From the NCBI GenBank assembly GCA_009733575.1, contig ML769467.1:1-64000 (forward strand): DNA of 64,000 bases, in the 5' to 3' direction. The notes beneath the pieces are model-generated. The model ran no database searches, was not told the origin of the DNA, and saw nothing but the letters and a program-made list of their open reading frames with translations. The translations under genes were made by a program, and so were the position numbers. The DNA comes from Gymnopus androsaceus JB14. Lineage: Eukaryota > Basidiomycota > Agaricomycetes > Agaricales > Omphalotaceae. Positions 1-10,829 of this stretch are shown piece after piece (the stretch's first letter is position 1; every line of letters starts with the position of its first letter).

Positions 1-375
1 TTGCCAACTTGCAGGAGAAAGTTGTTAGAGAGGGCTATAGAGGGAAGAGACAGGACGGGAGAAGGAGAGAGGGAAGAGAGGAAGCGAGTATAAGGGAGAC
101 AGGGAAGGAGAGACGGACTTGTGAGCTAGCAAACCAAGTGGGTGAACGCAAAGAAACGGTGACGGAGGAAGCGCGAGGACGTGACCGTTCGATGTCGTAA
201 GGACGTCCTTAGGGGCTTGTTAAGAGCGCGTTTTGAGGCGCGAAATGGGTAATATTGTTTTCCATTATACAAATTTCTGAGTGTTCCGTCATTATAACCT
301 TACTATGTACAAAAGTTCTCGTGAAATAACATAAGGAAATGGAACAAGCTTGAATCAATGCAGACTTTACGTTGT
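1..375. other. left edge, no supported gene
   Basis: Positions 1-200 are strongly purine-biased (GA-rich) on the plus strand. The short open frame there has the low-complexity R/E/G composition expected from such a bias. I see no domain, splice pattern or start context that supports a gene. The 3' end of the dioxygenase gene begins at 376. Confidence 0.5.
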
Positions 376-1740
376 TTAGCCTTTCCACCAGTTGTCCAGC
401 TCATTACTTGCGTTGATACCCTGAAGTGTAGTGTGATCAGTATATCAGAACAATTCGGAAAGGAAAAGAAAACGCTTACCATCGTGATGAAGCCAACCAG
501 TCCTTGGTTAAGCACACCTCCGAGCAAATGCATCTTGAACACAGGGTTGTATTCTCCCTCGGGACCGTGCGAGTCCTCGAAGATGTTGAGTGAGTCGCGC
601 CAGTTGCGGGTACGTCCACGAATGTCACGAATAGGGTTCTCGACGTAAGGGTACATCTGTCGTGAACGTTAATAAAAAGGATAGGTATCAATGGATGGTA
701 ATACCTTGTCTATTTGCATGTTGAGGTCATCTTCGAAGAAGAATTGACCGACATGGGCAAGTTTTCCCTCTTCAAAGGTACCATTCGGGTTCTCGGTCCA
801 AGATGTGAAGACCTTGGTGTGAACATGAGTAGCGCGTCCAGTGTAGTAACCGGGGAAGATTGCTGAGATCCAGTTAGATGGAGCTAGCGTTGAATTCGAT
901 TAACACTCACTTGTGAAGCGAGCTACACCATGACTATCGGTAGCCCAAGCGCCACGAAGCCACTGCTCGTGAAAGTTGGTGCGGGGAAAGGCACTTAAAA
1001 GACCATTGCGTTTACCGCCGACCTGCGGTTTCTCATCGACGAGCTCAGGGGCAGGATCTGGGTGTCCCGCATAGTGACCAGTTGCGTTAGCCAGCCAGAT
1101 ATCAACAAGAACATTGGGTAGAGGCTCGCAAGTGTTGACATCGATGACACCGATATCGAGGTAGGTTAGGAGACCGATTTGGTATTCGGCGATGTTTTGA
1201 CGGATCGGATGACCAGATTTGTGGTAGTAGGGTCCCTCAGTCACAACAGGGTGCTGTCGTGGAATGAGATTTGGTTCTCGCAAATAGAATCTATGAACTC
1301 ACTCAGAACACAAGTATTATTTTGCATTTCCGTTTCTTCTTCGACAACATTACAAGATAGGAGCTCCTGCTTTCCAGGTGAGGTAGATGTAGATTCATAA
1401 GTTTCCGAAGCAAAAAGTTCGTCGTTTGTGGGTAAAGAAGGGTTGCCGGCACTTGGAATGGACGGAGCAAACGCAGCTTGGTTAAGCGGCAATCCAGAGA
1501 GAACCTGCTGCTGCCATGCGCGTTTCCTTTGCGCAGTAAATTCGCCTACAGCTGGAGCACACTGTGAAGATCGTCAGTAACGAACGAAAGCATAATAAGG
1601 GGTTAGTTACACACATAATAAGCAGCTCTCTGCAAAGCCCTCTGCGTCTCAATCTCGGCTTCTGTTTTGGGCTCCTGATGAGCAGATACACTGGCCACAC
1701 CTAGGCTAAGAATTAAGGCTAAAGAATGGGCACGAACCAT
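376..1740 (-). CDS. secreted intradiol ring-cleavage dioxygenase
   Basis: Multi-exon gene read right to left. The start at 1740 opens a typical signal peptide (MVRAHSLALILSLGVASVSA). It is followed by a CAPAVGEF-type segment found in extracellular fungal members. The catalytic half shows the intradiol ligands: a Tyr in GPYYHKSGH, and PGYYTGRATHVH supplying the second Tyr and the HxH pair (2-Tyr/2-His non-haem Fe(III)). Known role of the family: oxygen-dependent ortho-cleavage of catechol or hydroxyquinol-type aromatics; the secreted fungal forms are linked to lignin-derived phenolics. The last intron (donor at 479, acceptor about 411) leads in frame to a short tail ending in NWWKG and a TAA at 376-378. 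Splice sites were placed by eye. The family call is strong; the substrate is not determinable here. Confidence 0.85.
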
Positions 1741-2127
1741 GATGGGAAGTAGAGAATCGGTCTCGCGAGTCTTAGCTTTATATATGGAGCACTCCAGGGA
1801 CACACTACAAAAGAAGTGTTCCGATTGGCTGGAAAAAGTTCCTTCCTTCAGTCATCTGATGAAATTGATGCTTCTCGCGCGCGACGCGATCGGCTCGGGC
1901 ACAAGCCTAGACCTCTTCCCCGGAGCTTTCCCCGCGCTCCCGCTCACACGACACGAACGTTTGGCTGTTTACGCCAAAAAAATTACGTACGTGGGATTAC
2001 GTACGTGGGATCGGTCGCGAGTCTACGTTTCCCCGCCTAGTGCGTTTCTTTCACCACCCATTGTTACACCAGAGCTGGTCTCTGTGTAAAAACTCTACAC
2101 CTTCGCGACTAACTCAAGTCACTCATA
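1741..2127. promoter_or_regulatory. divergent promoter region
   Basis: Shared upstream region between the dioxygenase (minus) and the secreted hypothetical gene (plus). A TATATAT run lies about 40 bp upstream of the dioxygenase start. A direct repeat of TTACGTACGTGGGA occurs near 1982-2011. No other recognised site. Confidence 0.4.
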
Positions 2128-3207
2128 ATGCCTACTTTCTTTTCCACCGTTTCCCTATTTTTTCTCTTCACTTGTATCAATCTCGGACTATCAGGTTCAA
2201 GCAGTATTCGTGTTGGTGCTTCCCCCATTCAAGGTCGAAACGAAGGAAAACCTCCAGCGAAACCCTATAACGCAATAGATGAATTTGACGATTTGAGATT
2301 ATTGGGTATGCGATATGTTTCAGAGGTGAGCAATGGGCCATAGGCGATGGTTTCTACTGTAAAGTATTTCTGACAACCAACGCATTGTAGCCAAAAGCCA
2401 AGGAATATAACGAATACGGGTATCTCACGGCCATCCCGGCGACTGCAACGTCGATTGGTGAAGGGGCGTATCTTTCACCGAAATTTAGGATGTTGCCATC
2501 TGCAGGAGGTTTGCCCGTAGACCCTTCGTATATGGAGGTGAGTATCGGTATCTGAGCCGCCACAGAGCCATACACATACTGTTCCTCTAGTGTGTGGCTG
2601 CCGCCAGTGAGAAGGCTTTGAAGACAGTTCCAATGGTAAGACGTTTCAATACAGTGAGCAGTCAATGGCTAACTTTTTCCTCGTATCTTCTGTTCAAAAG
2701 ATATACGTGAAGCCCACAGAGAAGGGTAAAAGTCCAACATACCATTCCCCGGTCGAACTGGCGAAATACCTCCAAAACGCGGGCAAAACAGTAAAAGACA
2801 CCCTGCTCTTTTCCATCCAACATAGCAAAAAGGTGTCCAACAGTTATCAGCTACTCATCCCGCCAAAGTACCTTCCGGAGTCGAAATTGCCTCTTTCCGA
2901 ACATGCAGAGAAACCGGTGCATGGGACAAACTCGCTAGGAATTAAAGCGTTTTGCGCTCCATTGGGTAATTACATTTACTCATAATTCATCTTGCGCGAA
3001 TCTGGAGCTTATAATTTGAATGGCATAGGCTGCCTCGAAAATTTGGTGTCAGCTCATTGGGACAAGTGGACGGATCCTTCGATTCCTGATTGGCCAGCTG
3101 ACATTAAACTAGAGTCCGGCACTGGTACGAACACACCAAAGCCAGCGAACTGCCCTCCTGTTCCTGCATGGGTGGCGGCAGTGTTCGTAAAAGCTAGCAA
3201 ACTATGA
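2128..3207 (+). CDS. secreted hypothetical protein
   Basis: Five or so exons. The start at 2128 gives a hydrophobic signal peptide (PTFFSTVSLFFLFTCINLGL). Downstream exons carry YLTAIPATATSIGEGAYLSP, CVAAASEKALKTVPM, a longer exon with IPPKYLPESKLPLSEHAEKP, and a last exon beginning at about 3030 (ENLVSAHWDKWTDPSIPDWP) and ending at 3207. Each junction has plausible GT and AG ends. No recognised domain; Pro/Lys-rich, no membrane anchor after the signal. It lies head to head with the dioxygenase, but I see no functional link. Confidence 0.6.
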
Positions 3208-3591
3208 TACATTGATGTGACTTGCGAGAGTAGACAATAATCTACGGTGTCGTGAGGATAATTTGTGTTATTAGTATTTATGAAATTCATTATTTTAAGG
3301 CTGTGGATTGGCTAGATGAGGATGGACGTCGATATTTCCGAGTATCTAACCCTTTGCCGAATTAACGTGGTCAAAGCGTGAAATCCCAAATAAGTATGCG
3401 GACAAGTCTCTCTAAAAGTCTTCGTTCTTCACTTCTGGTCTACGTATGACTTGAATTGGGGAATGTTGCGTAAAAAGGGGGTGAGCCTGAGCCTGGAAAG
3501 GATTCCCAACAGCAAAAGCTAAACCTTCTTTTAACCAAAGAACCATGCAAAATTATCTCATTAGCTATACATCTAATTAATGTAATCATCA
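3208..3591. other. intergenic, nothing recognised
   Basis: AT-rich stretch between two converging transcripts. No open frame, repeat or RNA signal that I could support. Confidence 0.5.
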
Positions 3592-4924
3592 TTATAAGGT
3601 CTCATACACTGGCGGCGCATTTACCGCTTGCTCCAGTCCTCCCTCCCGCTGAATCCTCTCTTGTAACACTTGAAGTAAATCACCCGTCGGTATCTCTTCA
3701 ATTCTTGCACTATCCGTCGTGTTCGGTGGATGTGCACTAACTGGATCTATGGAGCACTGAGATTCATTGCTTTGACCGCAGTTCATCACTTGAATTTGCG
3801 GCCGCTTGATATCATGCAATCCAGCCCTGCCAGTGCTAGCGTCACGATTCTCGGTGGTAGTCGATAATTTGGAACACTACGATTTGAAACACGAGAATAG
3901 GATAGAATGATAGGAAACTGGGGGGTGTGGAACTCTTCCCTTGTCAAGGGATGTGCACCCAATTCAATATCAACTATCCAGCGTCGGCGTCGGCGTCGGG
4001 TTGCGTAAAATATTACAAGGGCGATTTCAGCCAGTACTGCGAGCCCCCCGACGATTCCGCCCGCTATGAGGCCTGCATCACTAGTATGTGCCGTCGTACT
4101 GTCGTTCGCATTTGAACCTTCCGTTTTGGCTGAGTTGGAGCTGGTCTCGTTTGTGACCTGTGCGCTGTTAACCAGCGCGAATATGGCCATTGTTTGATTT
4201 GTTGGTTCATACTCTGCGACGGGCGGCCCAGTCCATGAGCCGGCGTATATGTTACTGTTTGGATTGGTAGCCGCTGTGACAATACCGTTGTATTAGGCGA
4301 AGTATGATTTAGATATTCATAAACCTCTCCCAAAAAGCTTGCTTGAACAGAAAGGAAACTCCCAATATATGTGACGAGGTCTGCCGGTCCACTCGAACTA
4401 GTAGCATGATATATCGCTCAGAGTCCTTGAACAAGCGCGGTATCGCCTAAACCCGAGTCACCCTCTATAGGAAAAAGAACATTCAGATATGAAAAAAAAC
4501 AGAAAGTTATAGAAAAAAAAAGAAAACACACGAATAATGCCATTGGTCAAGTTGCAATAAATATTCGTCATGAGTGTGATATTGACAACATTCGAACGTC
4601 TTTAAAATTACACCACATCGAACACTTCAGCTTGCTTGATCAACGAATCAACGTGAACACTCACAACGTATTCACAGAAATATTCTGTTTCCCAAGCGAA
4701 GTATCACCCGGCAAGACTGCTAGACCTTCCATGAAGAACCCTACTTGGTCGGTCCGAAAGTCTCCAGCTCCAAAAACATTACCACAAGAGGCACTGTCAT
4801 TTGCAGACATGGCTGCTACCCCATTGTTCACACTGGCGATGTTCATAATGTCTAGCATGAAAGAACCAGAATCTTCGTTTCGTTCTTCCCTTGTATTCGT
4901 ATATTTATTCGTCAACTTCGACAT
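3592..4924 (-). pseudogene. 5'-truncated GH76 (alpha-1,6-mannanase-like) relic
   Basis: Read right to left. The first piece (about 4924-4661) holds FRTDQVGFFMEGLAVL, resembling the acidic/hydrophobic core of fungal GH76 proteins. The next piece (about 4470-4330) carries TSSSGPADLVTYIGSFLSVQ. Then comes NSNIYAGSWTGPPVAEYEP with TNQTMAIFALVNSAQ, a GH76 C-terminal signature. Next is an S/T-rich stalk and a single membrane helix (AGLIAGGIVGGLAVL) followed by a run of Arg. The tail (LLQVLQERIQREGG, ending PPVYETL) is in another frame, so one base is gained or lost around 3850. There is also an in-frame TGA near 4420, and the N-terminal catalytic part is missing upstream of 4924. The GH76 assignment is from motif memory, moderate confidence. 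Confidence 0.5.
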
Positions 4925-5310
4925 TATCCATCATCAATGTATGACGGTATTTTGCATCGTAAAAAGGTACTGGATAAGCTTACATTGTACTTTGGGTATT
5001 CCGTGGTTTGTGTAGCAATATTGTACTCAAAGGGTCAAATATTCTAGTTGATCAACTTATTTCTTGTTGAGTATGAGTTGTGAAAGTACTTGGGGAAGCT
5101 ACTGATCCTGTGAGTCCCAGTGAATCTGGTTGACACCAGTTGAGCATTGGTTGAGACCTGTTGACATTCACTGACCCCAGGATCATGTACTTCTTGGACC
5201 CGTGAACATGTCACTGACTTCATCATCTACTACTGTCTTTTTACCACCATTGCTTTGTCTTCAAGTTGCTCATATGAGTTTCGAGTTTCTTTTGCGCAAA
5301 TGATGAGCCA

Positions 5311-5382
5311 AGCGTGGGAATGTGCAGGAAAAGCTGCTGCAATGTCAAAGTTGCAGCAGCTTTTCCTGCACATTCCCACGCT
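5311..5382. repeat. perfect 32-bp palindrome with 8-nt loop
   Basis: The left arm 5311-5342 begins AGCGTGGGAATGTGC. The right arm 5351-5382 is its exact reverse complement. The loop is TGTCAAAG. Transcribed from either strand it would fold into a perfect 32-bp hairpin. Flanks outside the arms are not complementary, so it does not look like the core of a longer TIR element. Confidence 0.9.
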
Positions 5383-5416
5383 CTTGCCTGAAATTCTCTC
5401 AGACGTAGATCAGAGA

Positions 5417-5498
5417 AGCTCAAGAGTATGCCACAGGAGCTCAAGAGTATGCCACTGGAGCTCAAGAGTATGCTACCAAAAGCTCAAGAGTACACTGG
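5417..5498. repeat. tandem repeat, four copies of about 21 bp
   Basis: AGCTCAAGAGTATGCCAC recurs at about 5417, 5438, 5459 and 5481 (spacings 21, 21, 22). The last two copies have diverged. It starts 35 bp after the palindrome. Confidence 0.85.
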
Positions 5499-6050
5499 GA
5501 AGGTATGCAAGTAAAATCAATAGTTTCAGATATACACAACTGAGTGGCCAGAGCAGAGATACCTATAAGTGGAACCTAGCAGCATATCAAATTCAATGCT
5601 GGTAAAGTACACATTGGAATTAACAATTATCATCAAGTACCCACAAGTAGTAAAAATATGTGCTAAAAGTACGTCCACAGAGTAAAAACAGCCAATTTTG
5701 AGTAAGATGTACATTAAATGATGAAAAATGCCTTCATATCAATGACTCGACACTTCAGCTACTTCAGGTTCAATGTCAGCTTCACTACAAGTTTCTCCCA
5801 GCCAGCTATCTATAACCACCAAGAGAAGGTCTAGAAGGATACTATTATGACGGACCCCTCTCGACAAGGAATGATGTCTTCAACCATTATACAAGCTACA
5901 TCACACCGCATCTTGACTCAAAGAAACATTATTTAAAGGCACATGTTAATAGAACCTTGCCCCGTCTCCTGTCCACCATCCATCATCAAATGAAATCTTC
6001 AGAGAGACTTTAAAAGAAATCAACTCCCAATCAAGCATTTCTGAATATAG

Positions 6051-6461
6051 GGATGGATCAAGCCCCCGGAATCTCCTACTGAACCCTGTCCGGCTCCCCG
6101 TCCTCAAGTACGCTATTTCGGACAAGGATGAACCCAAAGAAATCCGTTAAAGATTTTTAATTCCCAAAAAAGAAATTCCCCGTCGTACGCATTAGAATCT
6201 AATGATCCACAATAAGTACCTGCGCTCCGCTTTGAGGATGTAGTACTAGGATGTGTAATAAGGTGCCCCAAATAAAAAATAGCTCGAAAATTTCGGTTCG
6301 GCGCTGACTCGCCGGCCTGAAGTACGCAATGGACAAGGACCCAAGTTCTAAAACCTAAAGTATGCTATATTTGGGCAAGGATTTTGCCAAAATCGGGTCC
6401 TAAAGTACGCTATTTTGGACAGAGTTCAGTAGGAGATTCTGGGGGCCTGATGGATCGATCC
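6051..6461. repeat. inverted repeat with internal direct repeats
   Basis: 6051-6092 (GGATGGATCAAGCCCCCGG...) is inverted-complementary to 6420-6461, about 42 bp with several mismatches. Between and next to the arms a direct motif like CTAAAGTACGCTATTTTGGA occurs four times (about 6103, 6316, 6353, 6399). No coding content. It may be a small non-autonomous element. Confidence 0.6.
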
Positions 6462-7447
6462 ATTTATGAAAGAAAGATAGATTACACAGCGCAATCCCGA
6501 GTGTCGCATCCGGGAGAGGTCTCAACTAAAGTGCGCTTCGCTGTGGCGGGGACGGGACCGTTGGGCTCCGGGGAAACTTGTTCGTACCAAAGACCATCCA
6601 ATTTGTTAGGTTTAACTCACATTTAATAAATTATTACTCAGAGCAAGGGGGAAGAACTTCAGCTGTCATAGCATCACATTAATCGTTATTTCTCCCAGAT
6701 CGAAAAGTCTACTTACACCATAACTTCAATATTCATTCTTCAATTCATTCATTCTAGCCAACTTCTAGCGGCCAGTTGAACCACCCTGAGTCGAGAGCTC
6801 AAGTCAGAAATCCAATGGGCCCAATTGCAATGCTCTGATTAGAATGGGCAGAACGCAACCAATCGGTGGCGAGTTTAAGTTGAATGATCATCAGAGGTGT
6901 ATTATAATAAAAGTACCCTAGAATCGATAGGGATTGAGGTCATATATATATAAAATTTAAGAAGAAGTTAGCCAGCAATTGAGCTGAGATTATACTAGCA
7001 GTGCATAAAGGAGAGCGCATACAGACTCAGTAGAAGAGTTTGCCTCGATTTGTATTTTTGAGACGCGTCATGATGCGCTCTCAAGTCTCGTACACGAGGA
7101 TCCGGGGCATTAATCAGCACTGTTTTCGTGTGAGAGAAGGTACAGACGTTTGAGAAATTCTTGTCTCACGGTCGAAATCGACTAAAAATACTTAATAAAA
7201 TAAATTGTGAAATTCAAAAACTACCAAATGCCTCTCTACGCCTTAAAACATCCTAATACGAAGCCCTGTGCACTCCAGAAACTGTTCAGTATCTTTACTG
7301 AGAAATGTATAAAATGTATTGGATGGTGATTTAGTGTGTGTGCATCATGTTCGTTTCGAGCGCTAGCAGAGCGCTTGGCTCCCATCTTTTTACTTCTTCG
7401 ACTCCTCGTCAAACATCTACCCCTTCCTTCGAGCTCCATGCACGGTA

Positions 7448-9154
7448 ATGGATATCACTCCTGATAACATGCAAAATTTGTTGGAGAAGATCGCCTTGTT
7501 AGAAGCTCGCAACAAGGAGCTAGAAGCTGAGATGTCGAATGCCTGGAAGAAGCCTGGCTCGGAGGCGGACTTAGAGATAAAGATAGCAGATAGAAATATG
7601 CCAAAAGTCAAACCTATCATCAAGGTAAGTTTTCGAGCAAGATTGTGGTCGTCCAGTGGTTTTCAAACTCTATTCAGAAAGAGTCGAAGCGAGACAACAT
7701 TGATTCTCTCAATGCCAAGGTAAGCTTCCGACAAAAATCGATGTCTCTTAAGCCTTAAGCAGAAACGTGGTTGTATTTTGAACTAACTGCTCGTTCCTGT
7801 AGCCCGACCCAGTGGCAACTCCGCCGAACTCCTCAAGAAAACGGTAAAGTCTGTTTTTTTGCACGTCATGATCCTTACATACGAGTCTTTGAAGATCCAA
7901 ACCTGAACTTATGGAGAATGAGGAGCCTAGGAAGAATTCTGAAAACCTGCTGCCGAGCAACCAATATGTGACTCGGAAGTATGTTGTCTTTGCCTTGTCT
8001 TGTGCTATATGTGCTAATGGGATCCAGCCCAACCAATGCCATGTCGCCCACGACTACCCAAACCAGACACACCACCTCCGGAGCTACTCAACGCACCATC
8101 GCTGAACGGCATGCAAAAATGGCCGAGATACAGAGAGAGATCAACCAGATACAGAGAGAGATGGAGGAGGAGGAGTCCGAGGAACAGGTGCGACGAGAGA
8201 AGGAGGCGCAGGAGAAGGCCAAGGCGGAGGCAGAGGCCAAGCGGAAAACCGAGGAAGCCGAGGCAAAGGCTAAGAAGCGCCGAGCCGAGAAGAGGAAACT
8301 CACGGAAGCGCGCTTAGTAAAGGAGATCGCTGCTCGACAAGCAGCCAAGAAGAAGAAGCGGGAGAGAAAAGAGATGGCAGAGCGGGTCCTATCGGGAATG
8401 AACCACGCTCCTTCCGCAGCTTTTGGGTCCAATACCAAGAAGGTAAGTAGATTACTTTGTTTTACTCCCCCCCTCGTTCAAAAAAAAAACACATTTTTTT
8501 CGACCTTTTATTCTAAGGTCACGCATGCCACCGTGCAGAATTCATCGGACTGGGAGTCTGAGGATACAGAGCTTGCGAAGGCAACAAAGGGAGAGAAAAG
8601 AAAACGGGTGAGTCCTACAGGACATACCTTTGTTTTTTCTGATTTCTCTTTTACAGAGTGCCACGAATTCAGACCCTACTGACAATCTTTCCGGAGGCGA
8701 CGACAACGACCACAATGACGACACCTTCGCTGGTCCTTGCGACTCTTGCATCAAGCGCGGTTGTGAGCAGAAGTGCGTACCAATTGTGAGTACCGGTAAT
8801 GCACAGAGATCAAGGGCTTGCCAGGCATGCAAGAACTCAAAGGTCTCCTGTTCTTGGGTGGGAAAGAAGGAGTCCGGTGGCCAGAGACCCAGGACTAAAA
8901 AACAAAAGTCGGAAAGTAGGGAACAGGCGGAGCAGGCTGAACGCATTGCAGTTGCTGAAGGTCAAAATGCAGAGATCCTCCGCCTACTCCGTCGGGTGGT
9001 CTCTGGGATACCGCCGGAAATTCCGAGACGGGAACACCGACAAGTATTTGAGTCCCTGGAGCAGTCGGAAAGTGAGGAATCATCGGAGGGAGAGGAAACG
9101 GAGGTGGAGATGGGGAAAAAGAGTGCGAAAGCGAAGGGAAAGATGAGGTACTAA
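7448..9154 (+). CDS. coiled-coil protein with C-terminal cysteine cluster
   Basis: Multi-exon gene. Exon 1 starts at 7448 with a heptad-like leader (LLEKIALLEARNKELEAEM). A long Lys/Glu/Ala coiled coil spans about 8080-8430 (ERHAKMAEIQREINQIQREM). The last exon has CDSCIKRGCEQKC and, about 17 residues on, CQACKNSKVSC, a zinc-binding pattern seen in an expanded family of Agaricomycete predicted proteins; the tail is acidic/Ser-rich. The stop is TAA at 9152-9154. Introns lie near 8443-8519, 8609-8657 and upstream. The spacing is not the classical Zn2Cys6 fungal activator pattern, so DNA or nucleic-acid binding is only a guess. Confidence 0.65.
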
Positions 9155-9515
9155 GAATCGGACTCATAGGCATGGTACTGCGTATATAAAAAAGGTCTTT
9201 GACACTCTGTATATAAAAAATGGCTTGGCTTTAAACTTCAAATTGAGTGAGATGTAAGTACTCGATAAGGCTGCATACCGCAATCGAGATTAAAATAATA
9301 TTGCCGATCATCAGCTCAGGGATGCCGGTGATCCCAGATTACCCAGAGTCCCGGGACTCCATCATGTCTGAGTCCAAGTTCGAGTTTTAATCAGTGAATA
9401 CTTTGGTATAATACATATGTCCTGCATCTCATGGATTGTTTATTACATGCTTGAAGTTGTAACTGCGCTAGTGTAAGTCACAAGGGGAACCGAAGATTTA
9501 TTATTATTACACAGG

Positions 9516-9862
9516 GTCAAAATTTTTTATTTATGGCCTCAAAGAGTGAACCGACCAACCCTGTGACGTGACAATTGCCTTATTAGGGTGTCAAAGCTGT
9601 ATATATAATGATGTAAGTGTGACATTTGATGTCACCATATGTCCCTTATAGGTGCCAGGTACCGGTCACCTTCATTCCCATACACAACCCATACATTCCC
9701 CACTGCTCCAATGGCTCATTGAGCTTAACAAAAGTAGCAGAAACTGTGCGAAAAAAAATCCAAGCCTTCAGAAGCCTAGTATTTTGACCAAACCTCACTG
9801 ACTAATGGCTGGGTAAATTTTTTTTAATGGTCTCAGAGGGTGAACCGACCAACCACCAGAGT
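9516..9862. repeat. direct repeat pair of about 50 bp
   Basis: Two diverged copies sharing GTGAACCGACCAACC preceded by an AAATTTTTT run and ATGGCCTC/ATGGTCTC, at about 9516-9570 and 9811-9862. They lie on the left flank of the transposon nest; no coding content. Confidence 0.6.
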
Positions 9863-9899
9863 GTACCGGCCCATAATCCCTGCTCCCCCTTGGTAAGTC

Positions 9900-10440
9900 A
9901 CCACAATGAGGGCGCACCATGAATAATTGTATCATGTGCAAGGGCACATGGTTAAGAAGAATTCCCAAAGTGAGGTATTAGCCCAATTTGGGAATTAGGT
10001 GCAGCCAGAGCCACACCTATACATTCAGTATGAATGTAGAAGGGTCCAGCTTGGCTATAGTTGAGCTCAAAGTGGTTTTGCACAATGTGAGGAGCATTGT
10101 GGGTCACCGAGCCATTTTCATGACTTTGTGACTTCCCGAATTGGGTATTTGACCCAATTTGGGAATTTGGTGCAGCAGGAGCTGCACCAAAACATTCAAT
10201 TTGAATGTATTGAGGATCAGCTCAACTAGGATCAAGCTGGGGTGAGTTTTTCACAACGCAGGGTACATTGTGGGGGCTTGAATCATGTGCAGGACCATAT
10301 GATTGAGAATTTGGCAGGGCTAGAACCACACCAAAATTTTCCGGGGAATGTGAGGATGTTCAGCTTGGCTCCTGTTGAGCTGGGACAAGTTCTTCATGAT
10401 GTGAGGAACATCATGAAGGCTTGTTTCATGTGTAGACACA
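9900..10440. repeat. three diverged tandem units of about 150-190 bp
   Basis: Units around 9975, 10160 and 10310 share, in order: TTTGGGAATT, GGTGCAG, a Gln/Ala-like GAGC block, ACATTCA, the core CAGCT..GG..TTGAGCT, and a CACAATGTGAGGA-like block followed by CATTGTGGG or CATCATGAAGG. Each block holds a short self-complementary TGTGAGGA..CATTGTG-type pair. Divergence is high (visibly over 25%). Confidence 0.55.
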
Positions 10441-10544
10441 CCTTAAGCTGCTGAGTTAATGTATCAATATTTTTACATCCAAATCAGTCTATCAGACCAA
10501 GAAGAATGAATGAGGTCACATTACAGGACACTGAACTTGTCTTG

Positions 10545-10573
10545 TTGTATGTAGATCAAGACCAAACACATTG
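10545..10573 (+). pseudogene. Ty1/copia RNase H relic, left part
   Basis: Reading into the hAT insertion site gives IKTKHIDIQ, the conserved copia RNase H segment usually seen as (R/K)TKHIDI. It continues exactly on the other side of the insertion at 22422 as YHFIHYVIEEGK. A TAG lies just upstream in this frame, so the relic was decayed. Confidence 0.65.
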
Positions 10574-10829
10574 ATATCCAATAAAGATGGACACAAGTCC
10601 GGATCCGCCAGACAGGTACTGGTTGCCTAAAAAGGCTGACCTGTGTCCGGGACTGGATCCATGGGAGACCGGTACCCGTAGACAGGTACCTGCCACAAGT
10701 ATACCTGCAGGTACCTGTTCTTCCGGTCAGCACAGGTACCTGCAGGTACCTGCATTAACTTAGTCTTGCAGAATTGAATAAATAAAACTTTAATAATAAA
10801 AGAGAAACATAAGTATTATAGTACACCAG

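Larger units (their letters stand above)
4925..7447. other. long non-coding, repeat-rich stretch
   Basis: No gene is supported over about 2.5 kb. It contains the 32-bp palindrome (5311-5382), the 21-bp tandem array (5417-5498) and the inverted/direct repeat set (6051-6461), listed separately. The segment 6895-7000 resembles 24166-24260. The rest is AT-rich with short open frames only. Confidence 0.55.

Noticed and set aside
5255..5605. Plus-strand frame covering the palindrome and tandem repeat as a gene
   Set aside because: Both strands give the same peptide-like segment because of the palindrome. No domain or conserved structure.
8088..8438. Long minus-strand Ser/Phe/Leu-rich frame opposite the coiled-coil exon
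   Set aside because: Mirror image of a Lys/Glu/Ala-rich coding strand; typical antisense shadow.
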